NCBI GenBank assembly: GCA_024405255.1
Contig: JAKSOY010000015.1
Location: 1 to 36,135, forward strand
Direction: 5' to 3'
DNA length: 36,135 nt
Origin: Kiritimatiellia bacterium
Lineage (GTDB): Bacteria > Verrucomicrobiota > Kiritimatiellia > RFP12 > UBA1067
Shown: positions 17,344-25,576 of the stretch, piece by piece
Numbering within the stretch: the first letter of the stretch is position 1
Layout: each line of letters starts with the position of its first letter
Notes under the pieces: generated by a model
Told to the model about the DNA's origin: nothing
What the model saw: the letters and a program-made list of their open reading frames with translations, nothing else
Database searches by the model: none
Position numbers and translations under genes: made by a program

Positions 17344-19386
17344 TTACTTCGCAAGAAGTCCAGTCTGCCTCAGAAGCGCCTTCGTCGAGGGCGCCCGACC
17401 GCGGAAGCGCTTGAAGACCACCATCGGATCCACGCTGCCGCCGAGCGAAAGGAAGGTATCGCGATACGCGCGACCGAGACGCCGCACTTCGGCTTCGTTG
17501 TCGAGGCCCGCCTCTTCGAACGCACCGAACACGTCGGCGCTCATCACTTCGCTCCACTTGTAGCCATAGTAGCCGGCCGAGTAGCCGCCGCTGAAAATAT
17601 GCGTAAACGCATTGAGGAAGCGATCGCCCGGCACGAAAATATCCGGCAGCAGATCGCCAAAGACGGCGTCCTTCAGGGCATTCGCATCCGCCGGCGGCTT
17701 CGTGTGCAGCGCGAAGTCCGTCCGCGCAAAGCAGAGCTGGCGCAGACTCGCATACGCGGCACGATAGTTATTCGCCGCGCGTACGCGTTCAATCAGCGCA
17801 TCGGGAATGAGTTCGTTCGTTTCACAGTGGCGCGCGAAGGACTTCACCGTCTTCTTGTCCACGCACCAGTTCTCCATGAACTGCGACGCGATTTCAACCG
17901 CATCCCATTCGATGAGACCGAAGCCGGACGCCGCAGCGTCGTCGACAGTCGAGAGCATGTGCTGCAGCGCGTGGCCGAATTCGTGGAAGAGCGTCTCCAC
18001 TTCGCGGAAACGCATGAGGGCGCGTCCGTCCTTGTCGGGCGCCGACTGATTGCAGCAGACGAGCGCGAGCGGCAGGTGCTCGGTGCCATCCGCCGTGCGT
18101 TCATGCGCGTGGAAGGCATCCGCCCAGGCGCCGCCGTTCTTCACGCCGGGACGTGAATACGGGTCGAAATAGAAATGGGCGATCGTCTTGCCCGTCTCGT
18201 TCTTCACGCGGAAGAACCGCACGTCCTTGTGCCACACAGGCGCAGCCCAGTCCGCCTCTTCCACCGTCACGCCGAAGAGTCGGTTCGCAAGGCCGAAGAG
18301 GCCCTTCAGAACCACGGGTAAGTTAAAATACTTAGAAAGCTCGTCCTCAGAATAGGAATAGAGCTGCTCGCGCTGGCGTTCCGCCCAGTAGGTCAGGTCC
18401 CAGGCCTCGAGCTTCTCGGTCCAGCCCGCCTTCGCCGCAAAGGCCTTGAGGGCGGCCCGTTCCTTCGCCGCCACGGGCTTCGAGGCCGCCGCGAGTTCAT
18501 CGATCATCGCATTGACGGCTGCGGTAGAAGGTGCGCTCTTCTGCGCGAGCGAGAGTTCGGCGAAGTTCTTGTAACCGAGCAGTTCCGCGAGCTCCTGACG
18601 CAACGCCAGCAGGCGGGCGATGATCGGCGTGTTGTCCGAGGCACCTACGGTCGCCCGCGTGGCACGGGCCCGCGCGATCGCCTCGCGCACCGGACGGTTC
18701 TTCGAATACTTCATGAAAGGCGTGAAGACAGCATCGTCAATCGTCACGCGCCAGGGACCCGTCTTCGGATCGTTGTCGCCCGCGAGCTGTCTGCGCATCG
18801 ACTCGGGCAATCCATCCAGTTCGGAGGGCTTCGTGAGCACGAGCGAAAACGCCTTCGTCGCATCCAGCACGTGGTTGCGGAAGTCGTTCTGCAGCTTCTG
18901 AATCTCCGTCTGGATCGCATTGAACCGCGTCTGCTTCGCGCCGTCGAGCGCCACGCCCGAGAGCGTCGCCGAGAGGATCATATTGTCGAGGATGCGCAAC
19001 CGCGTGCCGCGCTTCGGCGTATCCGGCAGCTGCGCGACCTTCGCCCGCAGCTCTTTCGCCCGCGCGAAGAAGACCTTCGACTGTCCCACGCGCAACGAGA
19101 ACAGCACGATCTCGCCCTGGTACTTTTCCTGCAGCTTGCGCCAGCCCTCCGTACTGCAGGTGGAAATCAGATGCCCCACGCAGAACCAGGCGTCCCAAAG
19201 CGGACGCTGCGCCTCGTCGAGCGCGCGCACAAAACCGTCCCAGGAACAGTCATTTCCTTTTTCCAGCGCATCGACTTTCGCACGCACATCGGCAAGGAGC
19301 TTCGGCAGCGCCTCGTCCGCAAGCGCGGGCGTCATCTTCGGGAAATCAGGAAATTCAGCGACGGGCAAAAAGGGATTCTTGGACAT
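17344..19386 (-). CDS. M3 family zinc oligopeptidase (oligopeptidase A / Dcp type)
   Basis: A protein of 680 aa, the normal length for M3A enzymes. The zinc motif HEFGH is at 468-472 (TLFHEFGHALQHML); the third ligand lies about 30 residues later in the WDAVEIASQFMENW segment, and the substrate-binding GYSAGYYGYKWSEVM segment is near the C-terminus. There is no signal peptide, so it acts in the cytoplasm on short peptides. The AAAGGAG ribosome-binding site is inside the last codons of the preceding BPL_N gene, and the start is 3 nt after that stop, so the two are coupled. It may process peptides released by the exported enzymes of the train, which is inference from context only. Confidence 0.93.
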   Translation of the reverse strand: MSKNPFLPVAEFPDFPKMTPALADEALPKLLADVRAKVDALEKGNDCSWDGFVRALDEAQRPLWDAWFCVGHLISTCSTEGWRKLQEKYQGEIVLFSLRVGQSKVFFARAKELRAKVAQLPDTPKRGTRLRILDNMILSATLSGVALDGAKQTRFNAIQTEIQKLQNDFRNHVLDATKAFSLVLTKPSELDGLPESMRRQLAGDNDPKTGPWRVTIDDAVFTPFMKYSKNRPVREAIARARATRATVGASDNTPIIARLLALRQELAELLGYKNFAELSLAQKSAPSTAAVNAMIDELAAASKPVAAKERAALKAFAAKAGWTEKLEAWDLTYWAERQREQLYSYSEDELSKYFNLPVVLKGLFGLANRLFGVTVEEADWAAPVWHKDVRFFRVKNETGKTIAHFYFDPYSRPGVKNGGAWADAFHAHERTADGTEHLPLALVCCNQSAPDKDGRALMRFREVETLFHEFGHALQHMLSTVDDAAASGFGLIEWDAVEIASQFMENWCVDKKTVKSFARHCETNELIPDALIERVRAANNYRAAYASLRQLCFARTDFALHTKPPADANALKDAVFGDLLPDIFVPGDRFLNAFTHIFSGGYSAGYYGYKWSEVMSADVFGAFEEAGLDNEAEVRRLGRAYRDTFLSLGGSVDPMVVFKRFRGRAPSTKALLRQTGLLAK

Positions 19387-19389
19387 TGA

Positions 19390-21750
19390 TTAGTTCTCCT
19401 TTACGGGTTGATTCGAAAATTCCACGAGCGCCTGCTTCAGCGCTTCGGTTGTCGTGAAAATGTGGACATTGTTCAGCTTCTGCGCCTTGACCTGCTTGCG
19501 CAGCGCGGCACACTGCTCTTCCGTGCCAGAGGCGAAGACGCTTCCGCCCCGCCGCGTAAACGCGCACACGAACGGGGACACCCGGCGCAGATGCACCATC
19601 ACGAGCGCATCGCAGTGTTCGAGGTCGCCGCAGCCGATCGTGTCACCATCGACCGCACGCACATCGAGAGTCGGTTCGCGGAAAAGATCGGCCGCGAGCT
19701 GGGCGCCGTCACGATGGAGGCAGCTGCCGCGGAAACCGACCACCAGGTTGCCCCGCGTATGCTGCGGATACTCGCTCGCGAAGTCGCGTCCTGTGAGATA
19801 CTTGAGTCCACCGCGGATGATGTCCTGCGTGTGCACAAAGCTTTCCGGATGCGGCGAACAGGCGACGACACGGCCCTTGCCGAACGTCCCCGCGACGATG
19901 GCGGGGTGGCCCAGCATCGTCGGCGCGCTGTTCGTATTGAACGCGTAGACACCCTCGCACGCGTAGGTTGCGATCTCCTTGATGTCCGCGCCCGGAATCA
20001 TCTCGCACGCTTCAAGCACAGGTCCACCATGATAGCGTACCGTCCGTTCGGTATTCGCCTTGAAGCCGAACAGATCGGCGTTGTCGGTGAAGCGGATTTC
20101 CAACAGCGAACCGCCGCGATACGGGCTCCGCTGTCCACGATACGGCACCAATCCAAGGGGCGCGTATTTCGCATTCCCGTTCGGCCGCCGCGCATGCGCC
20201 AGATAGCAGCCCGCGCAGGTGCCGAAGTAGGTGCCGCCGTTGCGGACGAATTCGACGAGGTTCGTACGACCTTGCGGCTGCAGCGTCGCCGACTGTTCCG
20301 CACTGCTCCCGCCCGGGGCGATGTAGAGGTCGGCATTCGCGAGCGCACCTTTGCGTACATCTTCGGCGTCGACAGGCTGGAAGATGCAGTCCGGCGAGAG
20401 GGACAGCAGCTTGATCCACTGCACGGCGGAAAAACCGCTCGCGCCACTATCGTAGTAGGCCGCCACGCGAACGGCATTCTTGTTCTTGGGCGCAGGACCC
20501 TTCCGCGGCGCGGGCCGGGGGGACTGCTTGAGCGCACGCAGCGCACCCGCGACCGCCGTTCCCTTTTCAACAATGCGCAGATTCTTGTGCGGCTTGAAGT
20601 ACTTGGCCGCCGCGCCCCAGGTCACGACGGTGCCGCCGCGGTTCATGAACGCGACGAACGCCTTCATGCTGCCGCTAACAGGCCCCAGCTGCTTCTTCAC
20701 GACGCCTTCGTCAGCCGCATCCGGCACAACGATCGCATCCTCGTGGCGGAGATCCGTCCGATAGATTTCATCCGTCGAATAGGGTGTGACATCGAAGTCG
20801 CGATCACGCACGAGCGAACGCGCCACATCGGCCGTTGCCGCGCCCAGGCCCGGCTTGCACCACCAGCCGACGGAGAGCTGTCCGCGCCGACGCTGCGGCG
20901 CCTGCAGCGTGACCGTGCGCCCGGTGGCGAAACGGATCGCATCGCGCACCGACTTCCACGTATCCGGATAGTATTCGGGATGGCCGGCGAAGAGCCAGAC
21001 GCGTCCTTTCCCGAACGTGCCCGCAACCGCACTCGCGGCGCCCGCCATGCTCGGCAGGTTGCCATCGGCCGTGGGGAATTTCTTCTTCGTCGAGAAGCTG
21101 TGCAGATTCGAATGGAATTCGGCCATCACCTTGAAATCCGCACCCTTGATCGGATTGCTCGGCACCATCACCGGGCCGCCGTTGAACCGTTCCATCCGCA
21201 GACCCGACTTGATTCCGTAGAGGTCCTGGGCCTCCTTCGTATAGTTGACCTGCAGCATCGCCTCGCCACCCCAGCACCCGCGACGGCTGCTGAAGGGAAC
21301 AATGCCGAGGGGACGCTCCTTCGCACGTTCCAGCATCAGGAACGCGCCGGCACAGGTGCCCACGTAGGAACCGCCTTCCTCGATGAAACGCCGCACTTCT
21401 TGCTGGCCTTCCAAGCCCAGGTTGTCCTCCTCGACATTGCTCATGCCGCCCGGCATCACAAGCAAATCGATTTCGCGCAGCGCGCCCGCGCGGATGGACG
21501 GACCATCCACATACGTCGCCTGCATCTCCGGCGCCTGGTCCATCAGCTGCGTCCAACGGAACATGCCGACCCCGCGTGCACCTGGGCCCGCATAGACCGC
21601 CACGCGCACCGGCGCACCGTTCGAAATCGCCGCCCAGGCCTCAGGCGAACCGCCCTTCGGTCCGCGAGCCGAAAACAGCGAACAACCGGTCAGCGCAAGA
21701 AGCGCTCCCGTTGATAAACCGAGAAACAACCGGCGAGAGACAGATTGCAT
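19390..21750 (-). CDS. Exported two-unit BPL_N (amidotransferase-like) protein with Tat/lipoprotein signal
   Basis: A protein of 786 aa. The N-terminus combines a twin-arginine motif (SRRLFLG) with a good lipobox (LTGC, C23), suggesting Tat export and lipid anchoring. Two tandem copies of a unit of roughly 370-390 aa follow. Unit 1 has VMPGG, GTCAG (C133), GGP and GHPE (H257, E259). Unit 2 starts near 425 and has APGG, GTCAG (C512), YHGGPV and PHPE (H634, E636). Each unit ends in a second alpha/beta region. A Pro/Lys-rich linker (410-424) joins them. The triad residues of class I amidotransferases are intact in both. It is the first gene of the seven-gene train to mutS and has its own promoter. 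The substrate is unknown. Confidence 0.82.
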   Translation of the reverse strand: MQSVSRRLFLGLSTGALLALTGCSLFSARGPKGGSPEAWAAISNGAPVRVAVYAGPGARGVGMFRWTQLMDQAPEMQATYVDGPSIRAGALREIDLLVMPGGMSNVEEDNLGLEGQQEVRRFIEEGGSYVGTCAGAFLMLERAKERPLGIVPFSSRRGCWGGEAMLQVNYTKEAQDLYGIKSGLRMERFNGGPVMVPSNPIKGADFKVMAEFHSNLHSFSTKKKFPTADGNLPSMAGAASAVAGTFGKGRVWLFAGHPEYYPDTWKSVRDAIRFATGRTVTLQAPQRRRGQLSVGWWCKPGLGAATADVARSLVRDRDFDVTPYSTDEIYRTDLRHEDAIVVPDAADEGVVKKQLGPVSGSMKAFVAFMNRGGTVVTWGAAAKYFKPHKNLRIVEKGTAVAGALRALKQSPRPAPRKGPAPKNKNAVRVAAYYDSGASGFSAVQWIKLLSLSPDCIFQPVDAEDVRKGALANADLYIAPGGSSAEQSATLQPQGRTNLVEFVRNGGTYFGTCAGCYLAHARRPNGNAKYAPLGLVPYRGQRSPYRGGSLLEIRFTDNADLFGFKANTERTVRYHGGPVLEACEMIPGADIKEIATYACEGVYAFNTNSAPTMLGHPAIVAGTFGKGRVVACSPHPESFVHTQDIIRGGLKYLTGRDFASEYPQHTRGNLVVGFRGSCLHRDGAQLAADLFREPTLDVRAVDGDTIGCGDLEHCDALVMVHLRRVSPFVCAFTRRGGSVFASGTEEQCAALRKQVKAQKLNNVHIFTTTEALKQALVEFSNQPVKEN

Positions 21751-21785
21751 AAAGACATTCCTCTAGACAAGACATCGAAAAGATT

Positions 21786-21814
21786 ATTATACCACAATCG
21801 GACATTTGCCTCAA
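21786..21814 (-). promoter_or_regulatory. Promoter of the seven-gene train (two-unit BPL_N to mutS)
   Basis: On the minus strand, TTGAGG (21809-21814) is followed after 17 nt by TATAAT (21786-21791), about 35 nt before ATG 21750. An AGAGGAAT ribosome-binding site follows. No convincing terminator separates it from the upstream gene, so readthrough is possible. Confidence 0.65.
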
Positions 21815-21868
21815 CGCGCACCGTCCCGCGCCGCCATCCGAATTTCCATCGACCCATCCGGACGTCAA

Positions 21869-24139
21869 TTACTTCCGCAGGGCCACCAGCTCGGCCACAA
21901 CGGCTTCGTACGAGTCGACGATCTTCGCGCCCGGCTTGTACTTCGCCACAAGTTTCTTGCGCTCGGGCGTGTTCGCCAAGGCAATCACATGGCCGCCGTT
22001 CTTCACGAACGCCTGGAGGGCGCTGCCATATCCGGTCTTTTCGGGGCTCAGCAGCAGCACCACGTCGACGTGTTCGAGCACACTATCCGTCACATCGCCC
22101 ACGCGCAGGTCGAAACGCTGATCGTGCATCAGGTTCTTCACGAGGAACTCGGCGCCCGGCTTGTTCGACTGCGGACCGCTCGCCACCGAAAGGGCCCCGC
22201 GCACGCGATCGCGCCGCACCTGCTGGGCAGGACGGCCCGTGAGGTACTTGATCGCACCGGTGACGATGTCGTACGTGCGCTCGTGCTTCTCGGGATGGAT
22301 CGCACTCACGAAGATCTTGCCCTTGCCCACGCGGCCGCCCAGGAACGCCGCCTTGCCGCCCATCGGCTTCACCGGCTTCGGCTGGCAGGTATTCATTTCC
22401 AGACCCGCATACTTGCCGAAGACCTGGATGTCCGTATCCGGCACCGGTTCGCCCGGCACCATCACCGGACCGCCCCAGTACAGCACCATGCGCTCCTTCT
22501 CCGTGAAGCCCAGTTCCTTGCGTCCTTCCGGCGTGAAGGCGATGTTCATCTTGCCCCAGCCGCGATAGATCGGCTCCTGGTCGTCCTTCCACGGGACAAG
22601 TCCAAGACGGCCGCGATTCGGCACGCTCTGCGTCGCGAGGAACGCGCCCGCGCAAATTCCATAGTAGCTGCCACCGTTGCGCACATACTCGCGAATCGCG
22701 TCCTGTCCCTCTTTCTGGAGGTTCAGGTACTGCGTGTTGCACCCGCCGCCCGGCTGCACCAGCAGCTTGGCGCCGGCGAGCTTGCCAGCACGGATGTCGT
22801 CGGCGTTCACGATCTCCATCGCAAACTCCGGCGAGAACTCCAAGGTCTCCGCCACGTTGAAGCACGAGCCGCCCTTGTCGAAATAGCCGACAACGCGCAT
22901 CGGATTCGCCACCTTCTGAACCTTCACAAAGCCCGGCTTCGGCAACGGGCTCGCGGCAAACGCGCGCACCTTCGCGAGCGCATCCTGACTGTCCTTCGCC
23001 AGTACTACATTCGCACCATAGGCGGAGAGCTTCTTCACCGTCCAGGGCTTGCCCCAGGTGAACACCTTTCCACCGCGCGCGAGGAATTCTTTCAGGCGCT
23101 TCTTGTTGCCCTCCGTCGCAACGACGCCGCACTTCACGCACTCTGCCGCATCAGGCACGAGCAGCGCATCGAGATGGCGCAGCACACCGTCTTCCGCGAT
23201 CGCGCTGCGGTTGACGAACGTCAGGTCGAATTCCTGGCTGCGGACGAGATCCTGCACGAAACGGCCCGTCGCCACGCCCACCGAATCGTCCGTGACGATG
23301 CCGAGCGCGAGCTGGCCGATCTTGCGCTGCGGCAGCTTCCACGTGACATCACGACCCGTCACGAACTTGAACGCGCCACGCAGGATGTCGTGGTCATCGG
23401 GATCGACTTCCGGATGTACCGCGCTCACGAAAACGCGTCCCCTGCCGTAAGTGCCCGCGACCATCGCCGCGCCGCCCGCCATGGACTGCCGCTTCACCTG
23501 GTCCTCGACCTGGATGTTCGCATTGTAGACGGCCACCGTCTTGAACTTCTGGTCGGCATCCGGCTTGCGCGGCACCATCACGGGACCGCCCGAATACTGC
23601 ACACGATGCGTCGAATTTGTCTTTTGGTAGATCAGACCCGCATGTTCCGTGAACTTGATCTTGAGGTCCGCCTGTCCGTCCGGACACCATGTCGTATACG
23701 GCACGATACCCAGCATGTCGGGATGGTCGGAGGTGCTGTCACACGCGATGAACGCACCCGCGCAGGTACCGATCCAGCCGCCGCCTTCACGGATGAACTT
23801 CCGCACCGCCTCGCGTCCTTCCTTGCCGAGCGTCTTCGCCTCAGTCACGGAATAGCCGCCCGGCATGATGATGAGATCGGCCTGCGCCAGCCCGCCCTTC
23901 CGAATCATCTCGGCATCGATCGGAAATGCCGCGAGCTCGTCCGACAGCGCCGTCGTCTGCAGCCAGCGGAACTGTCCGTTCGAACGCGCCCCGCGATCGA
24001 CGAACACCGCCACACGCACCCGCTCGCCCGCCGCGATCTTTTCCCACGCCGCCGGCGAGCCGCCCTTCGGCGCTCCCATCTGGCAACCTGCACACACCGC
24101 GAACACAACAAGCGCGGCCCATTTAATCAGTCTTTTCAT
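21869..24139 (-). CDS. Exported two-unit BPL_N (amidotransferase-like) lipoprotein
   Basis: A protein of 756 aa with a lipoprotein-type signal (cysteine 19, imperfect -3 position). It has two tandem BPL_N-like units. Unit 1 has IMPGG, GTCAG (C126), YSGGPVMVP and VHPE (H242, E244). Unit 2 begins near 412 and has VQPGG, GICAG (C496), YWGGPVMVP and IHPE (H615, E617). Both units carry the FVTGRD/YLTGRP-like segment and the second alpha/beta half seen in the paralogues at 11844-13073 and 19390-21750. The Thr of GTCAG is replaced by Ile in unit 2. It is transcribed from its own promoter, 118 nt ahead of the next BPL_N gene. Unit sequences have diverged enough that the duplications look old. Confidence 0.82.
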   Translation of the reverse strand: MKRLIKWAALVVFAVCAGCQMGAPKGGSPAAWEKIAAGERVRVAVFVDRGARSNGQFRWLQTTALSDELAAFPIDAEMIRKGGLAQADLIIMPGGYSVTEAKTLGKEGREAVRKFIREGGGWIGTCAGAFIACDSTSDHPDMLGIVPYTTWCPDGQADLKIKFTEHAGLIYQKTNSTHRVQYSGGPVMVPRKPDADQKFKTVAVYNANIQVEDQVKRQSMAGGAAMVAGTYGRGRVFVSAVHPEVDPDDHDILRGAFKFVTGRDVTWKLPQRKIGQLALGIVTDDSVGVATGRFVQDLVRSQEFDLTFVNRSAIAEDGVLRHLDALLVPDAAECVKCGVVATEGNKKRLKEFLARGGKVFTWGKPWTVKKLSAYGANVVLAKDSQDALAKVRAFAASPLPKPGFVKVQKVANPMRVVGYFDKGGSCFNVAETLEFSPEFAMEIVNADDIRAGKLAGAKLLVQPGGGCNTQYLNLQKEGQDAIREYVRNGGSYYGICAGAFLATQSVPNRGRLGLVPWKDDQEPIYRGWGKMNIAFTPEGRKELGFTEKERMVLYWGGPVMVPGEPVPDTDIQVFGKYAGLEMNTCQPKPVKPMGGKAAFLGGRVGKGKIFVSAIHPEKHERTYDIVTGAIKYLTGRPAQQVRRDRVRGALSVASGPQSNKPGAEFLVKNLMHDQRFDLRVGDVTDSVLEHVDVVLLLSPEKTGYGSALQAFVKNGGHVIALANTPERKKLVAKYKPGAKIVDSYEAVVAELVALRK

Positions 24140-24182
24140 ACTAAATCAACCTCTCTGAATCTACCTTTCGTGACTAGAGAAG

Positions 24183-24212
24183 ATTCTACACCATATACCC
24201 CCGTTTTTGCAA
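24183..24212 (-). promoter_or_regulatory. Promoter of the two-unit BPL_N lipoprotein gene
   Basis: On the minus strand, TTGCAA (24207-24212) is followed after 18 nt by TAGAAT (24183-24188). A GAGAGG ribosome-binding site lies 11 nt before ATG 24139. Confidence 0.55.
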
Positions 24213-24250
24213 GTTGAAAGTTCAAAGTTTCCGCGCTTAAATTTCAGAAT

Positions 24251-24287
24251 TTGGCTACTGTCAGAAAACAGCCAAAAATGATATAAT
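24251..24287 (+). promoter_or_regulatory. Hairpin-overlapped promoter of the GNAT toxin-antitoxin-like module
   Basis: TATAAT (24282-24287) has a CTGTCA -35-like box 18 nt upstream. That box sits inside an inverted repeat TTGGCT (24251-24256) / AGCCAA (24270-24275). Overlap of a dyad with the promoter suits autoregulation by an antitoxin, though binding is only inferred. Confidence 0.45.
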
Positions 24288-24343
24288 ACAGACACGTTCT
24301 TTGTGGGGCGGTCACGTTCCAAAATGTAAGACGGGGATCAAAA

Positions 24344-24505
24344 ATGACAACATCAAGTATAATGGCGAACTTCGCGACGATCAATCCGGAAGCTACACGA
24401 GCTTTCGCGACGGCGTTTGTACGCAACGCACGCAAATCAAACATGTCGGTGGTGATGTTGTTGAAAATGATCACCCGTACGGATTTGGTCAGAAAGGGTG
24501 CTTGA
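24344..24505 (+). CDS. Small 53-aa ORF heading the GNAT module
   Basis: An uninterrupted frame from ATG 24344 to TGA 24503-24505, with a GGGG stretch about 9 nt upstream. The product starts MTTSSIMANFATINPEAT and is amphipathic, with a basic middle (AFVRNARKS) and a hydrophobic stretch (MSVVMLLKMI). It ends two bases before the start of the next small gene, an operon-like spacing. It could be an antitoxin component or DNA-binding protein. No family was recognised. A purely fortuitous leader frame cannot be excluded, but position, direction and spacing all favour a real gene. Confidence 0.45.
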   Translation: MTTSSIMANFATINPEATRAFATAFVRNARKSNMSVVMLLKMITRTDLVRKGA

Positions 24506-24507
24506 TA

Positions 24508-24702
24508 ATGGCATTGGCAATTAGCAATATTCCTGTGCTGACCGGCGAGGCGGCGGAGCGGTTTGTACGAATGGCCGAAGAGGCCGAGCGCAATCGCGGG
24601 TGCATTGACTTCTCGAAGGAACGTGAAGAGTGGCGTGACTTTGAGCGTATCAATGCCGAGCGCGTAGCCGAAATGAGGAAGAAATACGCATGGCTTTCCT
24701 GA
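24508..24702 (+). CDS. Probable antitoxin-like small protein
   Basis: A protein of 64 aa from ATG 24508, preceded by AGAAAGGGTG; the longer in-frame start at 24301 lacks a ribosome-binding site and overlaps the 53-aa ORF. The sequence begins MALAISNIPVLTGEAAERF and is Glu/Arg-rich and helical. Proteins with this NIPVLTGEAAERF-like start occur just upstream of GNAT acetyltransferase genes in gut bacteria, to my recollection. The 3' end overlaps the acetyltransferase gene by 13 nt. The arrangement of a small charged protein plus a GNAT enzyme matches type II toxin-antitoxin modules of the TacA/TacT sort, although no RHH fold is evident. Confidence 0.7.
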   Translation: MALAISNIPVLTGEAAERFVRMAEEAERNRGCIDFSKEREEWRDFERINAERVAEMRKKYAWLS

Positions 24703-25325
24703 AAGATCGTTGCGCCCGTTATCCGCTTACGCCGGAAATCGTCTCTGCCTGTACTCCGTTCAGCTGTGGTGACAAGGACCTGGATGAGTTCTTCAGGTCT
24801 GATTATGTAAACTATCAGCAGCAGTTAATGGGCAAGACCTATGTTTTCCTTGAAATGGACGCGCCGACGGAAATCATCTGTGCGTTCACCGTTTCAAATG
24901 CCAGTATCTTCACGAACTACCTACCGAATGCGCGAAAGAAAAAAATCGGTAGAGATGTCCCGGCAGCGAAACGTGACTTGATCTATCCTGCTGTGCTTAT
25001 TGGGCGACTTGGTGTAAATCAGAAATATCTACATCAGAACATCGGTTCGCAGCTAATGTCACGTATCAAGGACTGGTTTATCGACAGGGACAACAAGACT
25101 GGTTGCCGTTATCTTGTCGTTGATGCCTACAATAAGCCAACGGCCTGTGATTATTACCAGCGCAATGGTTTCACTTTCATGTTCAGTACGGAAGAGCAAG
25201 AACGTCAGTATCGAAACATCTCAGTTGACGGTCCCTTGCATACGCGCTTGATGTTCTTCGACCTCATGCAGATCGTTGAGCCGATTCAGAATGGCAAAGG
25301 AGAACTGAAAGAAAGAGTAGATTGA
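24690..25325 (+). CDS. GNAT-family N-acetyltransferase, possible toxin
   Basis: A protein of 211 aa. The GNAT core is visible: CGDKDLDEFFRSDY near residue 25 (a motif of the TacT-like and related acetyltransferases), strand 4 LIGRLGVNQKYLHQNIGSQL with the acetyl-CoA pyrophosphate-binding Q/H-x-x-x-G-S segment, and the C-terminal YLVVDAYNKPTACDYYQRNGF. TacT-type toxins acetylate aminoacyl-tRNA and block translation; others in this group are ordinary acetyltransferases. Its start lies inside the small upstream gene, so the pair is coupled. After the stop there is a 334-nt stretch without a supported gene, rich in inverted repeats. The toxin role is inferred. Confidence 0.82.
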   Translation: MAFLKDRCARYPLTPEIVSACTPFSCGDKDLDEFFRSDYVNYQQQLMGKTYVFLEMDAPTEIICAFTVSNASIFTNYLPNARKKKIGRDVPAAKRDLIYPAVLIGRLGVNQKYLHQNIGSQLMSRIKDWFIDRDNKTGCRYLVVDAYNKPTACDYYQRNGFTFMFSTEEQERQYRNISVDGPLHTRLMFFDLMQIVEPIQNGKGELKERVD

Positions 25326-25448
25326 ACGAACCATAGCCGGTCGTAAAGTCAGAAACGGCTGGATTCTCCACGGGGACAACCCGGAGTGAGGGATGTGTGG
25401 GATGCGTAAGCTAACCCGCACAGCGTACGCAATTCAGCGTATAACGCT

Positions 25449-25576
25449 TGCTAGAAAACTTCGCCAAAGTAAAAATGTCAAAGCGGAATACGGTGAATCG
25501 CGCTACGTGGTGTATCCACGTGGCGTGTTTTCATCATTTATGTTTTGACAAGGGCGTTTGGCGATGCCTTCTAGCA
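25449..25576. repeat. 128-nt nest of four colinear inverted repeats (structured element)
   Basis: Four pairs nest inside each other in order: TGCTAGAA (25449-25456) with TTCTAGCA (25569-25576); TCGCCAAA (25461-25468) with TTTGGCGA (25557-25564); TGTCAAA (25476-25482) with TTTGACA (25544-25550); CGCTACGTGG (25501-25510) with CCACGTGGCG (25516-25525, one G-U). A single long hairpin with internal loops can form. It lies in the gap 25326-25659 between the GNAT gene and dgkA. It could be a structured RNA, a leader control element or a recombination-type DNA element. The flank 25330-25448 holds further short dyads (for example AGCCG/CGGCT) but no ORF that I can support. Confidence 0.6.
25499..25531 (+). 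terminator. Inner hairpin with short T run, possible terminator
   Basis: The innermost stem (25501-25510 with 25516-25525, extendable to 25499/25527 through a G-U pair) has a 5-nt loop and is followed by TTTT (25528-25531). This would suit an intrinsic terminator after the GNAT gene. An alternative pairing of 25520-25527 with 25594-25601 (GTGGCGTG with CACGCCAC) would break it, an attenuator-like layout ahead of dgkA. Confidence 0.4.

Noticed and set aside
19408..24217. Two plus-strand open frames of about 770-800 codons opposite the BPL_N genes
   Set aside because: Antisense shadows. The minus strand has signal peptides, ribosome-binding sites, promoters and conserved Cys-His-Glu motifs.
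24244..24474. Minus-strand 76-aa frame opposite the leader of the GNAT module
   Set aside because: It overlaps the promoter and the 53-aa plus-strand frame and has no ribosome-binding site or promoter of its own.
25449..25576. Integron attC site
   Set aside because: The nested arms look attC-like in shape, but the outer boxes do not fit the RYYYAAC / GTTRRRY core sites and no integrase or cassette array is present.
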